In this document: piece by piece, positions 1-9,541 of the stretch | Position numbering within the stretch: the stretch's first letter is position 1 | How the letters are laid out: the number at the start of each line of letters is the position of its first letter | NCBI GenBank assembly: GCA_902761685.1 | Contig: CACWLI010000010.1 | Location: 1 to 52,021, forward strand | Reading direction: 5' to 3' | Length of the DNA: 52,021 bases | DNA from: an uncultured Erysipelotrichaceae bacterium | GTDB taxonomy: Bacteria > Bacillota_I > Bacilli_A > RF39 > UBA660 | Position numbers and translations under genes: made by a program | Notes under the pieces: generated by a model | What the model was told of the DNA's origin: nothing | What the model saw: only the letters and a program-made list of their open reading frames with translations | The model's database searches: none

Positions 1-1
1 T

Positions 2-145
2 TGGAAATCTAAGTATGATGAAATATTAAAAGATTATAATAAACTAAAAGAATTAGCTCCAACAAACACTTCAACAGGAGCATGTTTAGATTTAATAGAA
101 AGTGATACGCAAAAATTTAGAGATGTTTATAATACAGATAAATAA
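2..145 (+). CDS. C-terminal 47 residues of an unknown protein (partial)
   Basis: An open frame enters from the left edge and ends at TAA 143-145. It encodes 47 residues rich in Lys, Asp, Glu and Leu, beginning WKSKYDEIL and ending in VYNTDK, so it is probably helical. It is followed at once by an intrinsic terminator and lies upstream of the type VII secretion ATPase gene, which has its own promoter. It could belong to the secretion cluster, but too little is present to assign a family. The frame is supported by the absence of stops and by the stop-terminator arrangement typical of this genome. Confidence 0.6.
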   Translation, partial: WKSKYDEILKDYNKLKELAPTNTSTGACLDLIESDTQKFRDVYNTDK

Positions 146-170
146 AAAGAGTTATTTTTAACTCTTTTTT
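144..170 (+). terminator. Intrinsic terminator of the left-edge gene
   Basis: AAAGAGTTA (146-154) pairs with TAACTCTTT (159-167) around a TTTT loop and runs into a T tract. It separates the left-edge gene from essC. Confidence 0.85.
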
Positions 171-197
171 TATTTTGATGAAATAGTATATTTGTTC

Positions 198-226
198 TTG
201 TTGATATGATATTTTCGTGTTATAAT
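198..226 (+). promoter_or_regulatory. Promoter of the essC-yukD operon
   Basis: TTGTTG (198-203), a 17-base spacer, and a perfect TATAAT (221-226), about 50 bases before the essC start. The ribosome site AAGGTGG is at 266-272. Confidence 0.75.
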
Positions 227-276
227 TGTTATGATAATGGTAGACTAGTAGAATAGAAAGGGATTAAGGTGGAAAA

Positions 277-3200
277 ATGCAAATTGTTCTTATAAAACCA
301 GAAAAACTATATAAATATTCTTTTCCAAATAAAAATATAAGTACATTTTGGATTAAAGACTTTGATGACAATAACAATGAAAGAGATTTAATAGCTATTG
401 AGAAAAGAGACAAAGGTTGGGTTGTTATTAGTAATGATGTTTGCTATTTGGAATCAAAAAATATAGAAGAACAACTTCAAAAAGACACTTTTTATCCTTT
501 GAAAATTGTTGATGGAAATAATAATATAATTTCTGCTTTGTTATATATTCATAAAGAAAATGATCCTACTTTTGATTCATATGCAATCATTGATAATGGA
601 GAATACAAAATAGGAACTTCAGGTGACCAAAGTATTGTTCTTAAAAATGAACTTATTTCTCCTACACATGCAATGCTTGTAAAAAGTGATAAAGGTTATG
701 AAATTAAAACAGTAGATACTAAATATGGTATTTATGTTAATGATAATAAAGTTGGAAGTAAAAAACTAGAAAGTGGAGATAAAATATTTATTTTAGGATA
801 TACTATTATAGTTTTAGATGACTATATTATTATGAATGGTGATGCTAGAATTAATTCTCCATCTATAATTAGAAAAAGTTTACCAAAATTTACTGAAGAA
901 TTAAAAGATACTCCTGAAGATGATAATGCAGTTTTATATAATGAAAATGATTATTTTTCTAGACAGCCGAGGTTTGTAACTTCAATTAATGAAGAACAAA
1001 TGAAAATAGATAATCCACCAGGAAAACAAGAAGAAGATGATACTCCATTATTTTATACAATTGGACCTATGATAACAATGACAATGACATCTGCTGTAAG
1101 TGTATCAACATCTGTTATTAATCTAATGAATGGTAAATCATCAAAATCTTCTGCTATACCTGCTATAATTGTTGCAGCTGCTATGATTGCATCTACTTTA
1201 TTATGGCCATCATTAATGAGAAAGTGGAATAAGAAAAAACAAAAGCAAAAAGAAGAAGAAAGACAAGAGAAATATAAAGAATATTTAAATGAGAAGAAAA
1301 ATAAAATTGTTAATATACGTAATAATCAGCATCAAGTTTTAATTGAAACTTATCCTGATCCAAAGGATTTACAAAATACTATTATGAGTAGAAAAAGAAA
1401 TCTTTGGGAAAGACAAATAAATAGTGAAGATTTCTTAAATGTTAGAGTTGGTATTGGAACAGTACCTTTGAAAATTAAATTAAATTATTCTACAGAAGAA
1501 TTTTCAATGGTAGAAGACAATTTAAAAGAAGAGTTAAAAAAAGTAACAGAAACTGCTAAAGATATAGCTGCTAGTCCTGTTGCAATTAGTTTAACTGAGA
1601 GAAATAAACTTGTTGTAATAGGTGAAACAAAATACAAGGAATCAATGCTTAAGAGTATAATTCTTCAATTGGCAACATATCATGCATATAATGATTTAAA
1701 ACTTGTATTTATGATTAATGATACTACAAGTGAAATATGGGAAAATTTTAAAATTTTACCACATACATGGAGTGATGCTAAAGATATTAGATTTTTTGCT
1801 ACAAATTATGATGAAATGTCTAAAATATCATTCTATTTAGAGCAAGTATTTACATCAAGAAAGTATTCTGATAATGATGGAAAACAAACTGAGAATAATA
1901 TTACATTTAGAAATGTTAGACCATATTATTTAATTGTAGTTGATAATATTAAAAAGAATAAAAATATTGAAATAATAAATAAAGTATTAAAAGAAAAAGA
2001 AAATATTGGATTTGGATTAATAATATTAAATGATGGTATTTCAAACTTACCAAATGAATGTAATGATTTCTTAACAGCAGATGGTGATAGTTCTGCAATT
2101 ATAACTAATGATTTAAATAAAGAAAATCAACAAAAATTTAAAATGGATAATGTTGATGACTTAAATATTGGATTAATGTGTGAAAAATTATCAAATATTC
2201 CAATTAAATCTAATCAAATGTTTGATGATTTAAAAACATCCGTGGGATTTTTAGAAATATATAAAGTTGGAAAAGTTGAACAATTAAATGTACTTGATAG
2301 ATGGGAAAAGAATGATCCAGTTAATAGTTTAAGTGTTCCTATTGGTATTAAATCTGATGGTGAATTATTTACTTTAGATTTACATGAAAAATTTCATGGT
2401 CCACATGGTTTAATTGCTGGTATGACCGGTAGTGGTAAATCAGAGTTTATTATTGCATATATATTGTCAATGTGTTTAAACTTCAGTCCTGAAGAAGTTT
2501 CATTTGTATTAATTGACTACAAAGGTGGAGGTTTAACTGGTGCCTTTGAAAATAAATTAACTGGTGTAAGACTTCCACATTTAGCAGGAACTATTACAAA
2601 CTTAGATACTGCTGAAATTAAAAGAAGTTTATCATCAATACAAAGTGAACTTAAAAGAAGACAAGAATTATTTAATGAAGTTAAATTAAAACTTAATGAG
2701 AGTACATTAGATATTTATAAATATCAACAATTATATAGACAAGGTTTAATTGATAAACCTATATCTCACTTGTTTATTATTTCAGATGAGTTTGCTGAAC
2801 TTAAAAGTCAACAATCAGAATTTATGACAGAGCTTATTTCTACAGCACGTATAGGTCGTTCACTTGGTGTTCACTTAATTCTGGCAACTCAAAAACCAAG
2901 TGGTATTGTTGATGATCAAATTTGGTCAAACTCTAAATTTAAAGTATGTTTAAAAGTACAAGAAAGAGCTGACTCTATGGATGTTATTAAACGTCCAGAT
3001 GCTGTTACATTAAAACAAGCAGGTCGTTTCTATTTACAAGTAGGTTATAATGATTATTTTGCTATTGGGCAAAGTGCTTATACTGGTACTAAATATATTC
3101 CAAAAGATAAAATAGCAAAAATTGTTAATAGAGATATTTCATTTATAAATAACATTGGGGATACTATAAGAAGTGTTGAAACAGTTAAAAGAGAAGAAGG

Positions 3201-4833
3201 TATTTCTCAAGGAGAAGAATTACCTGCAGTATTAAAATATATTTGTGAACAAGCTAAAACTAAAAATTTAGTTGCTAAGAAATTATGGTTAGATAAAATA
3301 CCCGCTGAGATTTTTGTTACTAATTTAGTTAGAAAATATGCATTTATGGCTAAACCATGGGAAATTAAAGCAGTAATAGGAGAATTAGATGATCCTAATA
3401 ATCAAAGACAAGATTTATTATTACTTGATTTTAATGAAGGTGGAAACACTTTAATTTATGGAGTTAGTGGAAAAGAGATAATGTTATCTTCTATAATTTA
3501 TAGTTTGATTATTAATCACTCATCTGATGAAATTAATATTTATATTATTGATTTTGGTAGTGAAATGTTTGGTACATTTACTAATGCTCCTCAAGTAGGA
3601 GATGTAGTATTTATAAATGAACAAGAGAAACTTGTTAACTTGTTTAATACAATTTCTAAAGAATTAGAAAGACGTAAAAAATTATTCTCTGACTTTAATG
3701 GTAGTTATAATTTATATATAAAGAATAGTGGAAAAACATTACCATACATTATAATAATTATTAATAACTATGAAGCATTAAATGAAAACTATGAAGATTT
3801 TGTAGATGTAATAGCATCATTAACACGTGAAGGTGAAAAATATGGTATTGCATTTGTTATATCAGCATCTGGTGTAAATGCAGTTAGAGGAAAAACATCA
3901 CAAAACTTTAATAAACAATTCTGTTTACAATTTAATGATCCTAATGATTATACAAGTATACTTGGTTCTACTCATGGAATGATTCCATCTGAGATAGAAG
4001 GAAGAGGTCTTGTTAAGATAGAAGGAAATATTTATGAATTTCAAACAGCATACCCTTATAAGTGGGATGAAATTAATACATTTATTAAAAATATTTGTGT
4101 TCAATTAAATGAAAGAGTTAAAAAGAAAGCTAAGAAAATTGCAATTCTTCCTAACCATGTAAGATTGATAGATGTTAGTGATAGTATAACAGATCTTAAA
4201 AATACTCCAATTGGAATTAGAAAAGATACTCTTGAAATCTCTAGATTTGATTTTGCTAAGAGTCCAATATCACTTATCTCTTCTCAAGATGTTACAATGT
4301 TAGATAAATTTATCCCATCATTAGGACAAGTATTCCAAAACATGTATAATGTTGAATTATTCATGATAGATGGAAATGAAGTTATTAAAGATTCAGCAAC
4401 ATTTAAAAATTATTATAATTCAAATTATAATGAAGTATATGCTAAATTAGAAGAATTGAGTAATACTGATTTAAATAAAAACTATGTATTTTTGATATTA
4501 GGTATTGAAGGGTTTATGAATTCATTTGATCTTGAAACTCAAAGAAAGATTAAAACATTATTTAGTAATTTAAAGAACAAAAAGAATATTAGAGTTATAT
4601 TAGCAGATGCTGTAAGTAAATTAAAAGCATTTGAATATGAAGACTTTTATAGAAATTGTGTTCAACCAATTTATGCAATATGGTTAGGTTCAGGTATAAC
4701 TGATCAATATACAATTAAATCATCAACTTATACTAGAGAAACAAGAGGTCAAATACCAACAGACTTTGGATATAATGTTGATAGAGGTAATGCAACTTTG
4801 ATTAAATTACTTGATTTCTATACACAGGAGTAG
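277..4833 (+). CDS. essC: Type VII secretion system FtsK/SpoIIIE-type ATPase EssC (YukBA)
   Basis: This is the membrane-anchored motor of the Bacillota type VII (WXG100) secretion system. It recognises and drives export of WXG100/LXG-type substrates. The 1518-residue length matches EssC/YukBA. N-terminal FHA-like folds cover about residues 1-95 and 100-185. Two membrane segments lie near 259-284 and 292-313. Three FtsK-type ATPase domains follow. The first has an intact Walker A, GMTGSGKS (715-722), and a Walker B ending in D837-E838. The second keeps only a degenerate P-loop, GVSGKE (1062-1067), and the third has no recognisable P-loop, as is usual for the distal EssC domains. The start follows AAGGTGG. 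yukD begins 8 bases downstream. EssB, EsaA and EsxA are not seen in this window, so they presumably lie to the left or elsewhere. Confidence 0.95.
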   Translation: MQIVLIKPEKLYKYSFPNKNISTFWIKDFDDNNNERDLIAIEKRDKGWVVISNDVCYLESKNIEEQLQKDTFYPLKIVDGNNNIISALLYIHKENDPTFDSYAIIDNGEYKIGTSGDQSIVLKNELISPTHAMLVKSDKGYEIKTVDTKYGIYVNDNKVGSKKLESGDKIFILGYTIIVLDDYIIMNGDARINSPSIIRKSLPKFTEELKDTPEDDNAVLYNENDYFSRQPRFVTSINEEQMKIDNPPGKQEEDDTPLFYTIGPMITMTMTSAVSVSTSVINLMNGKSSKSSAIPAIIVAAAMIASTLLWPSLMRKWNKKKQKQKEEERQEKYKEYLNEKKNKIVNIRNNQHQVLIETYPDPKDLQNTIMSRKRNLWERQINSEDFLNVRVGIGTVPLKIKLNYSTEEFSMVEDNLKEELKKVTETAKDIAASPVAISLTERNKLVVIGETKYKESMLKSIILQLATYHAYNDLKLVFMINDTTSEIWENFKILPHTWSDAKDIRFFATNYDEMSKISFYLEQVFTSRKYSDNDGKQTENNITFRNVRPYYLIVVDNIKKNKNIEIINKVLKEKENIGFGLIILNDGISNLPNECNDFLTADGDSSAIITNDLNKENQQKFKMDNVDDLNIGLMCEKLSNIPIKSNQMFDDLKTSVGFLEIYKVGKVEQLNVLDRWEKNDPVNSLSVPIGIKSDGELFTLDLHEKFHGPHGLIAGMTGSGKSEFIIAYILSMCLNFSPEEVSFVLIDYKGGGLTGAFENKLTGVRLPHLAGTITNLDTAEIKRSLSSIQSELKRRQELFNEVKLKLNESTLDIYKYQQLYRQGLIDKPISHLFIISDEFAELKSQQSEFMTELISTARIGRSLGVHLILATQKPSGIVDDQIWSNSKFKVCLKVQERADSMDVIKRPDAVTLKQAGRFYLQVGYNDYFAIGQSAYTGTKYIPKDKIAKIVNRDISFINNIGDTIRSVETVKREEGISQGEELPAVLKYICEQAKTKNLVAKKLWLDKIPAEIFVTNLVRKYAFMAKPWEIKAVIGELDDPNNQRQDLLLLDFNEGGNTLIYGVSGKEIMLSSIIYSLIINHSSDEINIYIIDFGSEMFGTFTNAPQVGDVVFINEQEKLVNLFNTISKELERRKKLFSDFNGSYNLYIKNSGKTLPYIIIIINNYEALNENYEDFVDVIASLTREGEKYGIAFVISASGVNAVRGKTSQNFNKQFCLQFNDPNDYTSILGSTHGMIPSEIEGRGLVKIEGNIYEFQTAYPYKWDEINTFIKNICVQLNERVKKKAKKIAILPNHVRLIDVSDSITDLKNTPIGIRKDTLEISRFDFAKSPISLISSQDVTMLDKFIPSLGQVFQNMYNVELFMIDGNEVIKDSATFKNYYNSNYNEVYAKLEELSNTDLNKNYVFLILGIEGFMNSFDLETQRKIKTLFSNLKNKKNIRVILADAVSKLKAFEYEDFYRNCVQPIYAIWLGSGITDQYTIKSSTYTRETRGQIPTDFGYNVDRGNATLIKLLDFYTQE

Positions 4834-4841
4834 GTGATAAT

Positions 4842-5093
4842 ATGGATTTTAGAGTATATATAGTTATAGAAGCACCAATACTTGATAAAAAATATGAGTT
4901 ATTTGTACCTATAGATAGACGTATGCATGATTTAGTAGATATATTATCAAAGTCAATTCCAGAGTTAACAGAAGACTATTATAAAGATAATAGACCTAAT
5001 TTATATAACAAGACTACTGGAAAGATGTATGATATGAATTTAATAATTAAGAATACCAATATTAAAATGGGTACTAGACTAATATTATTATAG
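4842..5093 (+). CDS. yukD: Ubiquitin-like type VII secretion accessory protein (YukD/EsaB family)
   Basis: The 83-residue size, the beta-grasp-like pattern and the position directly after essC identify the YukD/EsaB family, small ubiquitin-like proteins required for or regulating type VII secretion. The protein has alternating hydrophobic strands at the start (VYIVIEAP), a central helix (HDLVDILSKSI), and ends in a hydrophobic strand, TRLILL, where EsaB-type proteins also end. There is no diglycine tail, so conjugation is not expected. AGGAG overlapping the end of essC and a following AGGTG are available as ribosome sites, so the two genes are co-transcribed. An intrinsic terminator overlaps the stop codon, making this the last gene of the operon. 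Confidence 0.85.
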   Translation: MDFRVYIVIEAPILDKKYELFVPIDRRMHDLVDILSKSIPELTEDYYKDNRPNLYNKTTGKMYDMNLIIKNTNIKMGTRLILL

Positions 5094-5114
5094 GATACTT
5101 TATGTATCCTTTTT
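5092..5114 (+). terminator. Intrinsic terminator after yukD
   Basis: AGGATAC (5092-5098) pairs with GTATCCT (5104-5110), followed by Ts. The left arm overlaps the TAG stop of yukD. Confidence 0.85.
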
Positions 5115-5116
5115 AA

Positions 5117-5145
5117 TTGCAATAAATATAAATTGATGTTATAAT
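5117..5145 (+). promoter_or_regulatory. Promoter of the transglutaminase-fold gene at 5168
   Basis: TTGCAA (5117-5122), a 17-base spacer, TATAAT (5140-5145), placed just after the yukD terminator. Confidence 0.75.
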
Positions 5146-5167
5146 ACCTGTTTATCAAGGGGTTATT

Positions 5168-5998
5168 ATGGAAAAGTATTATAGTGAAAAAAAATATTTA
5201 ATAGAAAAAGATAAAGAAGCTATTAGTATTTTAGAAAGAGATAGAATTGATAAATATCAAAAGAAAATAAAAGATTCACTAATGTATGAAGATACGATTA
5301 AAATGTATGATAGCTACATTTCTTTGATAGTTGACTTTTTAATTTCTATTGAGATAACTAGTGAATTAGAATTATGTATTGCTTTATCTTATTTAATAAA
5401 AAAAGGGTATTTTTCAATTGATAATTCTTTTGATAGTGAAAAAACAGAATATGATATAGAAATTGAAAGCAAAATGGGAATAAATATTATATTAGGAGAA
5501 GGATGCTGTAGAAATATATCTTGCTTTGCAAGAGACATATTAAACAAAATGAATCTATTTAACAGGAATTATTATTGTATTGAATCATTCCATGGATTTG
5601 GTGATTTTTATAATAGAAAAGCAAATCATGTAGCTAATTTGATAAGATTTGATGGATTATTATATATCATCGATATATATAATAATGGATTAGTTTATTC
5701 ATTTATTAATAAAAATAAAGCTAGAAGACTATCAACATTAAGTAGTGGATATTTAATATATAAACCATATTTTGAATATTTGTTTTCTGAAAGTACATTT
5801 GATGATATATTAAGACAATATAATGAGTATGAAAATGATAGTGAAATAAGTCATTTAAATCCGTTTGAAATTGAAAGAATGTATTGTGATATTATTCAAA
5901 GAGTGAAGAGTTATAAAAATATAATAGAAGAATTTTCATATGATACAATGAAAATGAAAAAAGATATAAGTGATAGTTTAAGACTAAAAAGAGTTTGA
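5168..5998 (+). CDS. Transglutaminase-fold (papain-like) protein, function unknown
   Basis: This is a 276-residue cytosolic-looking protein with no signal peptide. A charged helical N-terminus is followed by a probable cysteine-protease/transglutaminase-like core: a Cys-Arg-Asn start of a helix (C114 in GCCRNIS), a His-containing strand KANHVANLI (H154) and an Asp strand YIIDIYN (D169). The order and spacing fit the Cys-His-Asp triad of the superfamily. The second transglutaminase-fold protein in this window (14822) has the same layout but little sequence similarity. It sits between the type VII operon and the valine T-box and has its own promoter; the -35 of the T-box promoter overlaps its TGA stop. 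The actual reaction (cross-linking, deamidation or proteolysis) cannot be told from sequence. Confidence 0.6.
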   Translation: MEKYYSEKKYLIEKDKEAISILERDRIDKYQKKIKDSLMYEDTIKMYDSYISLIVDFLISIEITSELELCIALSYLIKKGYFSIDNSFDSEKTEYDIEIESKMGINIILGEGCCRNISCFARDILNKMNLFNRNYYCIESFHGFGDFYNRKANHVANLIRFDGLLYIIDIYNNGLVYSFINKNKARRLSTLSSGYLIYKPYFEYLFSESTFDDILRQYNEYENDSEISHLNPFEIERMYCDIIQRVKSYKNIIEEFSYDTMKMKKDISDSLRLKRV

Positions 5999-6023
5999 CA
6001 AATAATTTTTATTATTGTATACT
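5995..6023 (+). promoter_or_regulatory. Strong promoter of the T-box/HD/valS operon
   Basis: Consensus TTGACA (5995-6000), a 17-base spacer, TATACT (6018-6023). The -35 box overlaps the TGA stop of the preceding gene. Confidence 0.85.
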
Positions 6024-6029
6024 TGAACA

Positions 6030-6246
6030 TGTAAAAACAAGGACCAAGAGGAGTAATTTACTAATACTTTATTAGAGATGAGAGGTCAGCGGGTGAAAGC
6101 CTTTCTTAAATGAAGTAAATGAATGTAGCTTGTGAGTTTAATATTTGAAATAGTAGTAAAATATTACGTGATTATGCGTTAAGTAAATTAAGTTAATTAA
6201 AGGATGGTACCGTCACTTGTGACTCCTTGTGCCATTCTTTTTTATT
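6030..6246 (+). promoter_or_regulatory. T-box riboswitch, valine-specific (GUA specifier)
   Basis: This leader RNA senses uncharged tRNA-Val. Visible parts are the stem I AGTA loop-E strand (6052-6055), the distal region with GGGTGAAAGCC, and the 3' side GAATGTAG, where GTA (6125-6127) is the specifier codon. The helices CAAG/CTTG and ATTTACT/AGTAAAT flank the specifier loop. The T-box sequence AAGGATGGTACCGTC (6200-6214) forms the antiterminator. The competing terminator pairs GGATGGTAC with GTGCCATTC and ends in a T run (about 6201-6246). A valine specifier agrees with valS as the second gene of the operon. Uncharged tRNA-Val would promote read-through. Confidence 0.92.
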
Positions 6247-6263
6247 TTGAAAGGAGAATAAAA

Positions 6264-6995
6264 ATGAATGAAGATTTTGATGCTTTTGATGACTTTGTTA
6301 TGAAATATGATATGAATGAAAAAATGATTGCTTATAAGTATAATCATTCATATAGAGTCGTCCACCAAGCTGAAGAAATATGTAGAAGTTTGGAATTAGA
6401 TACAGTAGAAAGAGATTTAGCTTCACAAATAGCTTTACTTCATGATATTGCTAGATTTAGACAATGGACTAACTATAAAACATTTGAAGATAGTAAATCA
6501 TTTGATCATGGAGATGAAGGAGTAAAAATATTATTTGATGAAGGTGAAATAAATAATTATAAAATAAATAAAGAAGATTATGATATTGTTAAAAAAGCAA
6601 TATCAAATCATAATAAATTCTCAGTTGATTTTAAGAAATTAAATGAGAGGGAAACTCTTCATTCTAAAATAATTAGAGATGCTGATAAAGTGGATATTTT
6701 GTATTCATTTTCAACAAATAGATTATTAGAAATTGAAGAAGATGATGCACAAATAAGTGAAAATGTTAGTGAAGAATTCTTTGCTCATAGACAAGTATTA
6801 AAAGCTGATGTAAAAAGCAAAAATGATAGAATTATCTTATTATTTGGATTAGTATATGATTTGTATTATGACTATAGTAAAGAAAGAGTATTAAATGAAG
6901 AGTATATTAAGAAAATGTATGAACATTTAAAAAATAAAAAAATATTTAAACCATATTTAGATGAAATAACTAAATATTTGAAAGGGGAATGTTAA
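6264..6995 (+). CDS. HD-domain phosphohydrolase, first gene of the valS operon
   Basis: The 243-residue protein carries the metal-binding HD pattern: H34, the H60-D61 doublet in ALLHDIAR, further histidines at 82 and 116, and D141 in RDADKVD. HD proteins of this type hydrolyse phosphate esters of nucleotides or signalling molecules, but the substrate is not predictable here. The ATG at 6264 is chosen because AAGGAG (6251-6256) precedes it; extending further upstream would place coding sequence inside the T-box terminator. valS starts 2 bases after its TAA, so both genes are controlled by valine tRNA charging. Pairing an HD hydrolase with valS under one T-box is unusual. Confidence 0.85.
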   Translation: MNEDFDAFDDFVMKYDMNEKMIAYKYNHSYRVVHQAEEICRSLELDTVERDLASQIALLHDIARFRQWTNYKTFEDSKSFDHGDEGVKILFDEGEINNYKINKEDYDIVKKAISNHNKFSVDFKKLNERETLHSKIIRDADKVDILYSFSTNRLLEIEEDDAQISENVSEEFFAHRQVLKADVKSKNDRIILLFGLVYDLYYDYSKERVLNEEYIKKMYEHLKNKKIFKPYLDEITKYLKGEC

Positions 6996-6997
6996 AA

Positions 6998-9529
6998 ATG
7001 TTAGAACCAAAATATGACCATAAAAAAACTGAAGAAGGAAAATATAAAAAATGGAAAGAAAATGGTTATTTTAAAACAGATGATAAAAGTAATAAACCAC
7101 ATTATTGTATAGTTATACCACCTCCAAATGTAACTGGAAAATTACATATTGGACATGCATATAATGGAGCTATACAAGATATTATAATTAGATTTAAAAG
7201 AATGCAAGGATACGATACATTATGGTTACCAGGTATGGATCATGCCGCTATTGCAACTGAGGGAAAAGTTGTTAAAAAATTAAAAGATCAAGGTATTGAT
7301 AAATATGAATACGGACGTGAAAAATTCTTAGAAGCTTGTTGGGATTGGACACATGAATATAGTGATTCAATTAGGAACCAATGGGGAGCTATTGGATTAT
7401 CAGTGGATTATGATAGAGAAAGATTTACATTAGATGAAGGATTAAATCAAGCTGTAACAAAAGTATTTGTTGATTTTTATAATAAAGGTCTTATCTATCG
7501 TGGAGAAAGAATTATAAACTGGGATCCTGCTGCTATGACAGCATTATCTAATGAAGAAGTTGAATATAAAGAAGTAGAGGGTGCATTTTATCATATTAAA
7601 TATTTTATTGAAGGAACAGATGAATATTTAGATGTAGCTACTACACGTCCTGAAACATTATTTGGTGATACAGCTGTAGCAGTTAATCCAAATGATAAAA
7701 GATATGAAAAATATGTTGGTAAAAATGCAATTTTACCAGTATTAAATAAGCCAATTCCTGTAATTACTGATGAACATGCTGATCCTGAATTTGGAACAGG
7801 TGTTGTTAAGATTACTCCTGCTCATGATCCAAATGACTTTGAAGTAGGTAATAGACATAATTTAGAAAGAATAAATGTTATGAATCCAGATGCAACTATG
7901 AATGAAAATGCTGGAAAGTATGTTGGAATGAGTAGAGAAAAATGTAGAGAAGAATTAATAAAAGATCTTGAAAAGGATGGATTATTAATAAGAATAGAAC
8001 CAATGATGCATGCTGTTGGACACTCTCAAAGAAGTGGAGTTATGGTTGAACCATATTTATCAAAGCAATGGTTTGTTAAAATGAGATCACTTGCTGATAG
8101 AGTACTTGAAAATCAAAAAAATAAAGATACTAAAGTTAATTTTGTACCAAGAAGATTTGAAAAAATAATGAATCACTGGATGGAAATAACATATGATTGG
8201 TGTATTTCTAGACAGTTATGGTGGGGACACAGAATTCCAGCATGGTATAGAGGAGAAGAAGTTTATGTTGGTATGGAAGCTCCAAAAGGTGAAGGATGGG
8301 TACAAGATAATGATGTATTAGATACATGGTTTAGTAGTGCATTATGGCCATTTAGTACACTTGGTTGGCCAAATAATACAGAAGATATGCAAAAATATTT
8401 TCCAAATGATTGTCTAGTTACAGGATATGATATTATTCCTTTCTGGGTTAATAGAATGACTTTCCAATCACTTGAACTTACTGGTAAGAGACCATTTAAA
8501 GATTGTGTTATCCATGGATTAATAAGAGATAAAGAAGGAAAGAAATTTAGTAAATCATTAGGAAATGGTATTGATCCATTTGATATGGTTGAAAAATATG
8601 GAGCAGATGCTTTAAGATATTATTTAACTACAGATGTTGCATTAGGTACTGATATTAGATTTGATGAAGTTAAAATGGCATCCACATGGAACTATATTAA
8701 TAAAATATGGAATGCATCTAGATTTGTTTTAATGAATATTGAAGATTTAAAAGAAGTTAAATTAAATAATCTAAAAAATGAAGATAAATGGATTTTATCA
8801 AAATATAATAAACTAGTTAAATCAATTACAAAACATATGGAAAAATATGAGTTTAATTTAGCATCTGCAGAGTTATATGATTTTACATGGAATACATTCT
8901 GTGATAGTTATATTGAAATGGCTAAATTCTCATTAGATGATGAAAGTACTAAATCAACATTATGTGAAGTATTAACAGGTATATTAAAATTATTACATCC
9001 ATTTATGCCATTTGTTACTGATGAAATATATGACATGTTACCTGTAAAAGATAGTGAAAATATTATGATTAGTAGCTATCCAAAATATAATAAAAAATAT
9101 GTATTTGAAACTGAAGAAGAAGCCGTTGATGATGCAGTTGAATTTATTAAAAAGTTTAGAAATATAAAAGCTGAAAATAGTATTTCAAAAGATGCTAAAG
9201 TTATGCTTGAACCAAGTGAAACAAATGATTTAATTGTAAAAATGTTAAAAATAAAAGATAATTTAGTAACAAAAGCTCTTGATATTAAAGCATATAAAGT
9301 ATTATCTAATAAGGTAAAAGCAACAATTTTCTTTGAGAAACTTGAAACAGAAGCAGATAAAGCATTAAAAGAAGCTCAAATTAAAGCTTTAGAATTGTCT
9401 ATAGAAAGACGTAAAAAATTACTTTCTAATGAAAACTATGTAAATAAAGCTCCTGCTATGATAGTTAATAAAGAAAGAGAAGATTTAGAAAAAGAAATAA
9501 AGAGATTAGAAGAATCAAAAAAAGACTAA
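6998..9529 (+). CDS. valS: Valyl-tRNA synthetase
   Basis: A class I synthetase that charges tRNA-Val. The HIGH motif is HIGH at 50-53, preceded by PPPNVTGKL. The KMSKS loop reads KFSKS (516-520), a common variant. The editing (CP1) domain is present, with the TTRPETLFGDTAVAVNP signature. The C-terminal 60 residues form the coiled-coil arm typical of ValRS, ending in EKEIKRLEESKKD. Length is 843 residues, slightly shorter than the usual 880. The ATG at 6998 is preferred over the in-frame ATG at 6989 because the site AAAGGGGAA (6981-6989) gives sensible spacing only to 6998. Expression is governed by the upstream valine T-box. The terminator overlaps the 3' end of the gene. Confidence 0.97.
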   Translation: MLEPKYDHKKTEEGKYKKWKENGYFKTDDKSNKPHYCIVIPPPNVTGKLHIGHAYNGAIQDIIIRFKRMQGYDTLWLPGMDHAAIATEGKVVKKLKDQGIDKYEYGREKFLEACWDWTHEYSDSIRNQWGAIGLSVDYDRERFTLDEGLNQAVTKVFVDFYNKGLIYRGERIINWDPAAMTALSNEEVEYKEVEGAFYHIKYFIEGTDEYLDVATTRPETLFGDTAVAVNPNDKRYEKYVGKNAILPVLNKPIPVITDEHADPEFGTGVVKITPAHDPNDFEVGNRHNLERINVMNPDATMNENAGKYVGMSREKCREELIKDLEKDGLLIRIEPMMHAVGHSQRSGVMVEPYLSKQWFVKMRSLADRVLENQKNKDTKVNFVPRRFEKIMNHWMEITYDWCISRQLWWGHRIPAWYRGEEVYVGMEAPKGEGWVQDNDVLDTWFSSALWPFSTLGWPNNTEDMQKYFPNDCLVTGYDIIPFWVNRMTFQSLELTGKRPFKDCVIHGLIRDKEGKKFSKSLGNGIDPFDMVEKYGADALRYYLTTDVALGTDIRFDEVKMASTWNYINKIWNASRFVLMNIEDLKEVKLNNLKNEDKWILSKYNKLVKSITKHMEKYEFNLASAELYDFTWNTFCDSYIEMAKFSLDDESTKSTLCEVLTGILKLLHPFMPFVTDEIYDMLPVKDSENIMISSYPKYNKKYVFETEEEAVDDAVEFIKKFRNIKAENSISKDAKVMLEPSETNDLIVKMLKIKDNLVTKALDIKAYKVLSNKVKATIFFEKLETEADKALKEAQIKALELSIERRKKLLSNENYVNKAPAMIVNKEREDLEKEIKRLEESKKD

Positions 9530-9540
9530 TCTCTTTTTTT
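9501..9540 (+). terminator. Intrinsic terminator embedded in the 3' end of valS
   Basis: AGAGATTAG (9501-9509, coding) pairs with CTAATCTCT (9526-9534), which contains the stop codon, followed by a T tract. Confidence 0.85.
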
Positions 9541-9541
9541 A

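Noticed and set aside
6204..6263. A longer N-terminus for the HD protein
   Set aside because: It would translate the T-box terminator stem; AAGGAG at 6251 points to ATG 6264.
6989..6997. ATG 6989 as the valS start
   Set aside because: It lies directly against the ribosome site with no spacing; ATG 6998 has proper spacing and the conserved MLEPKYD start.
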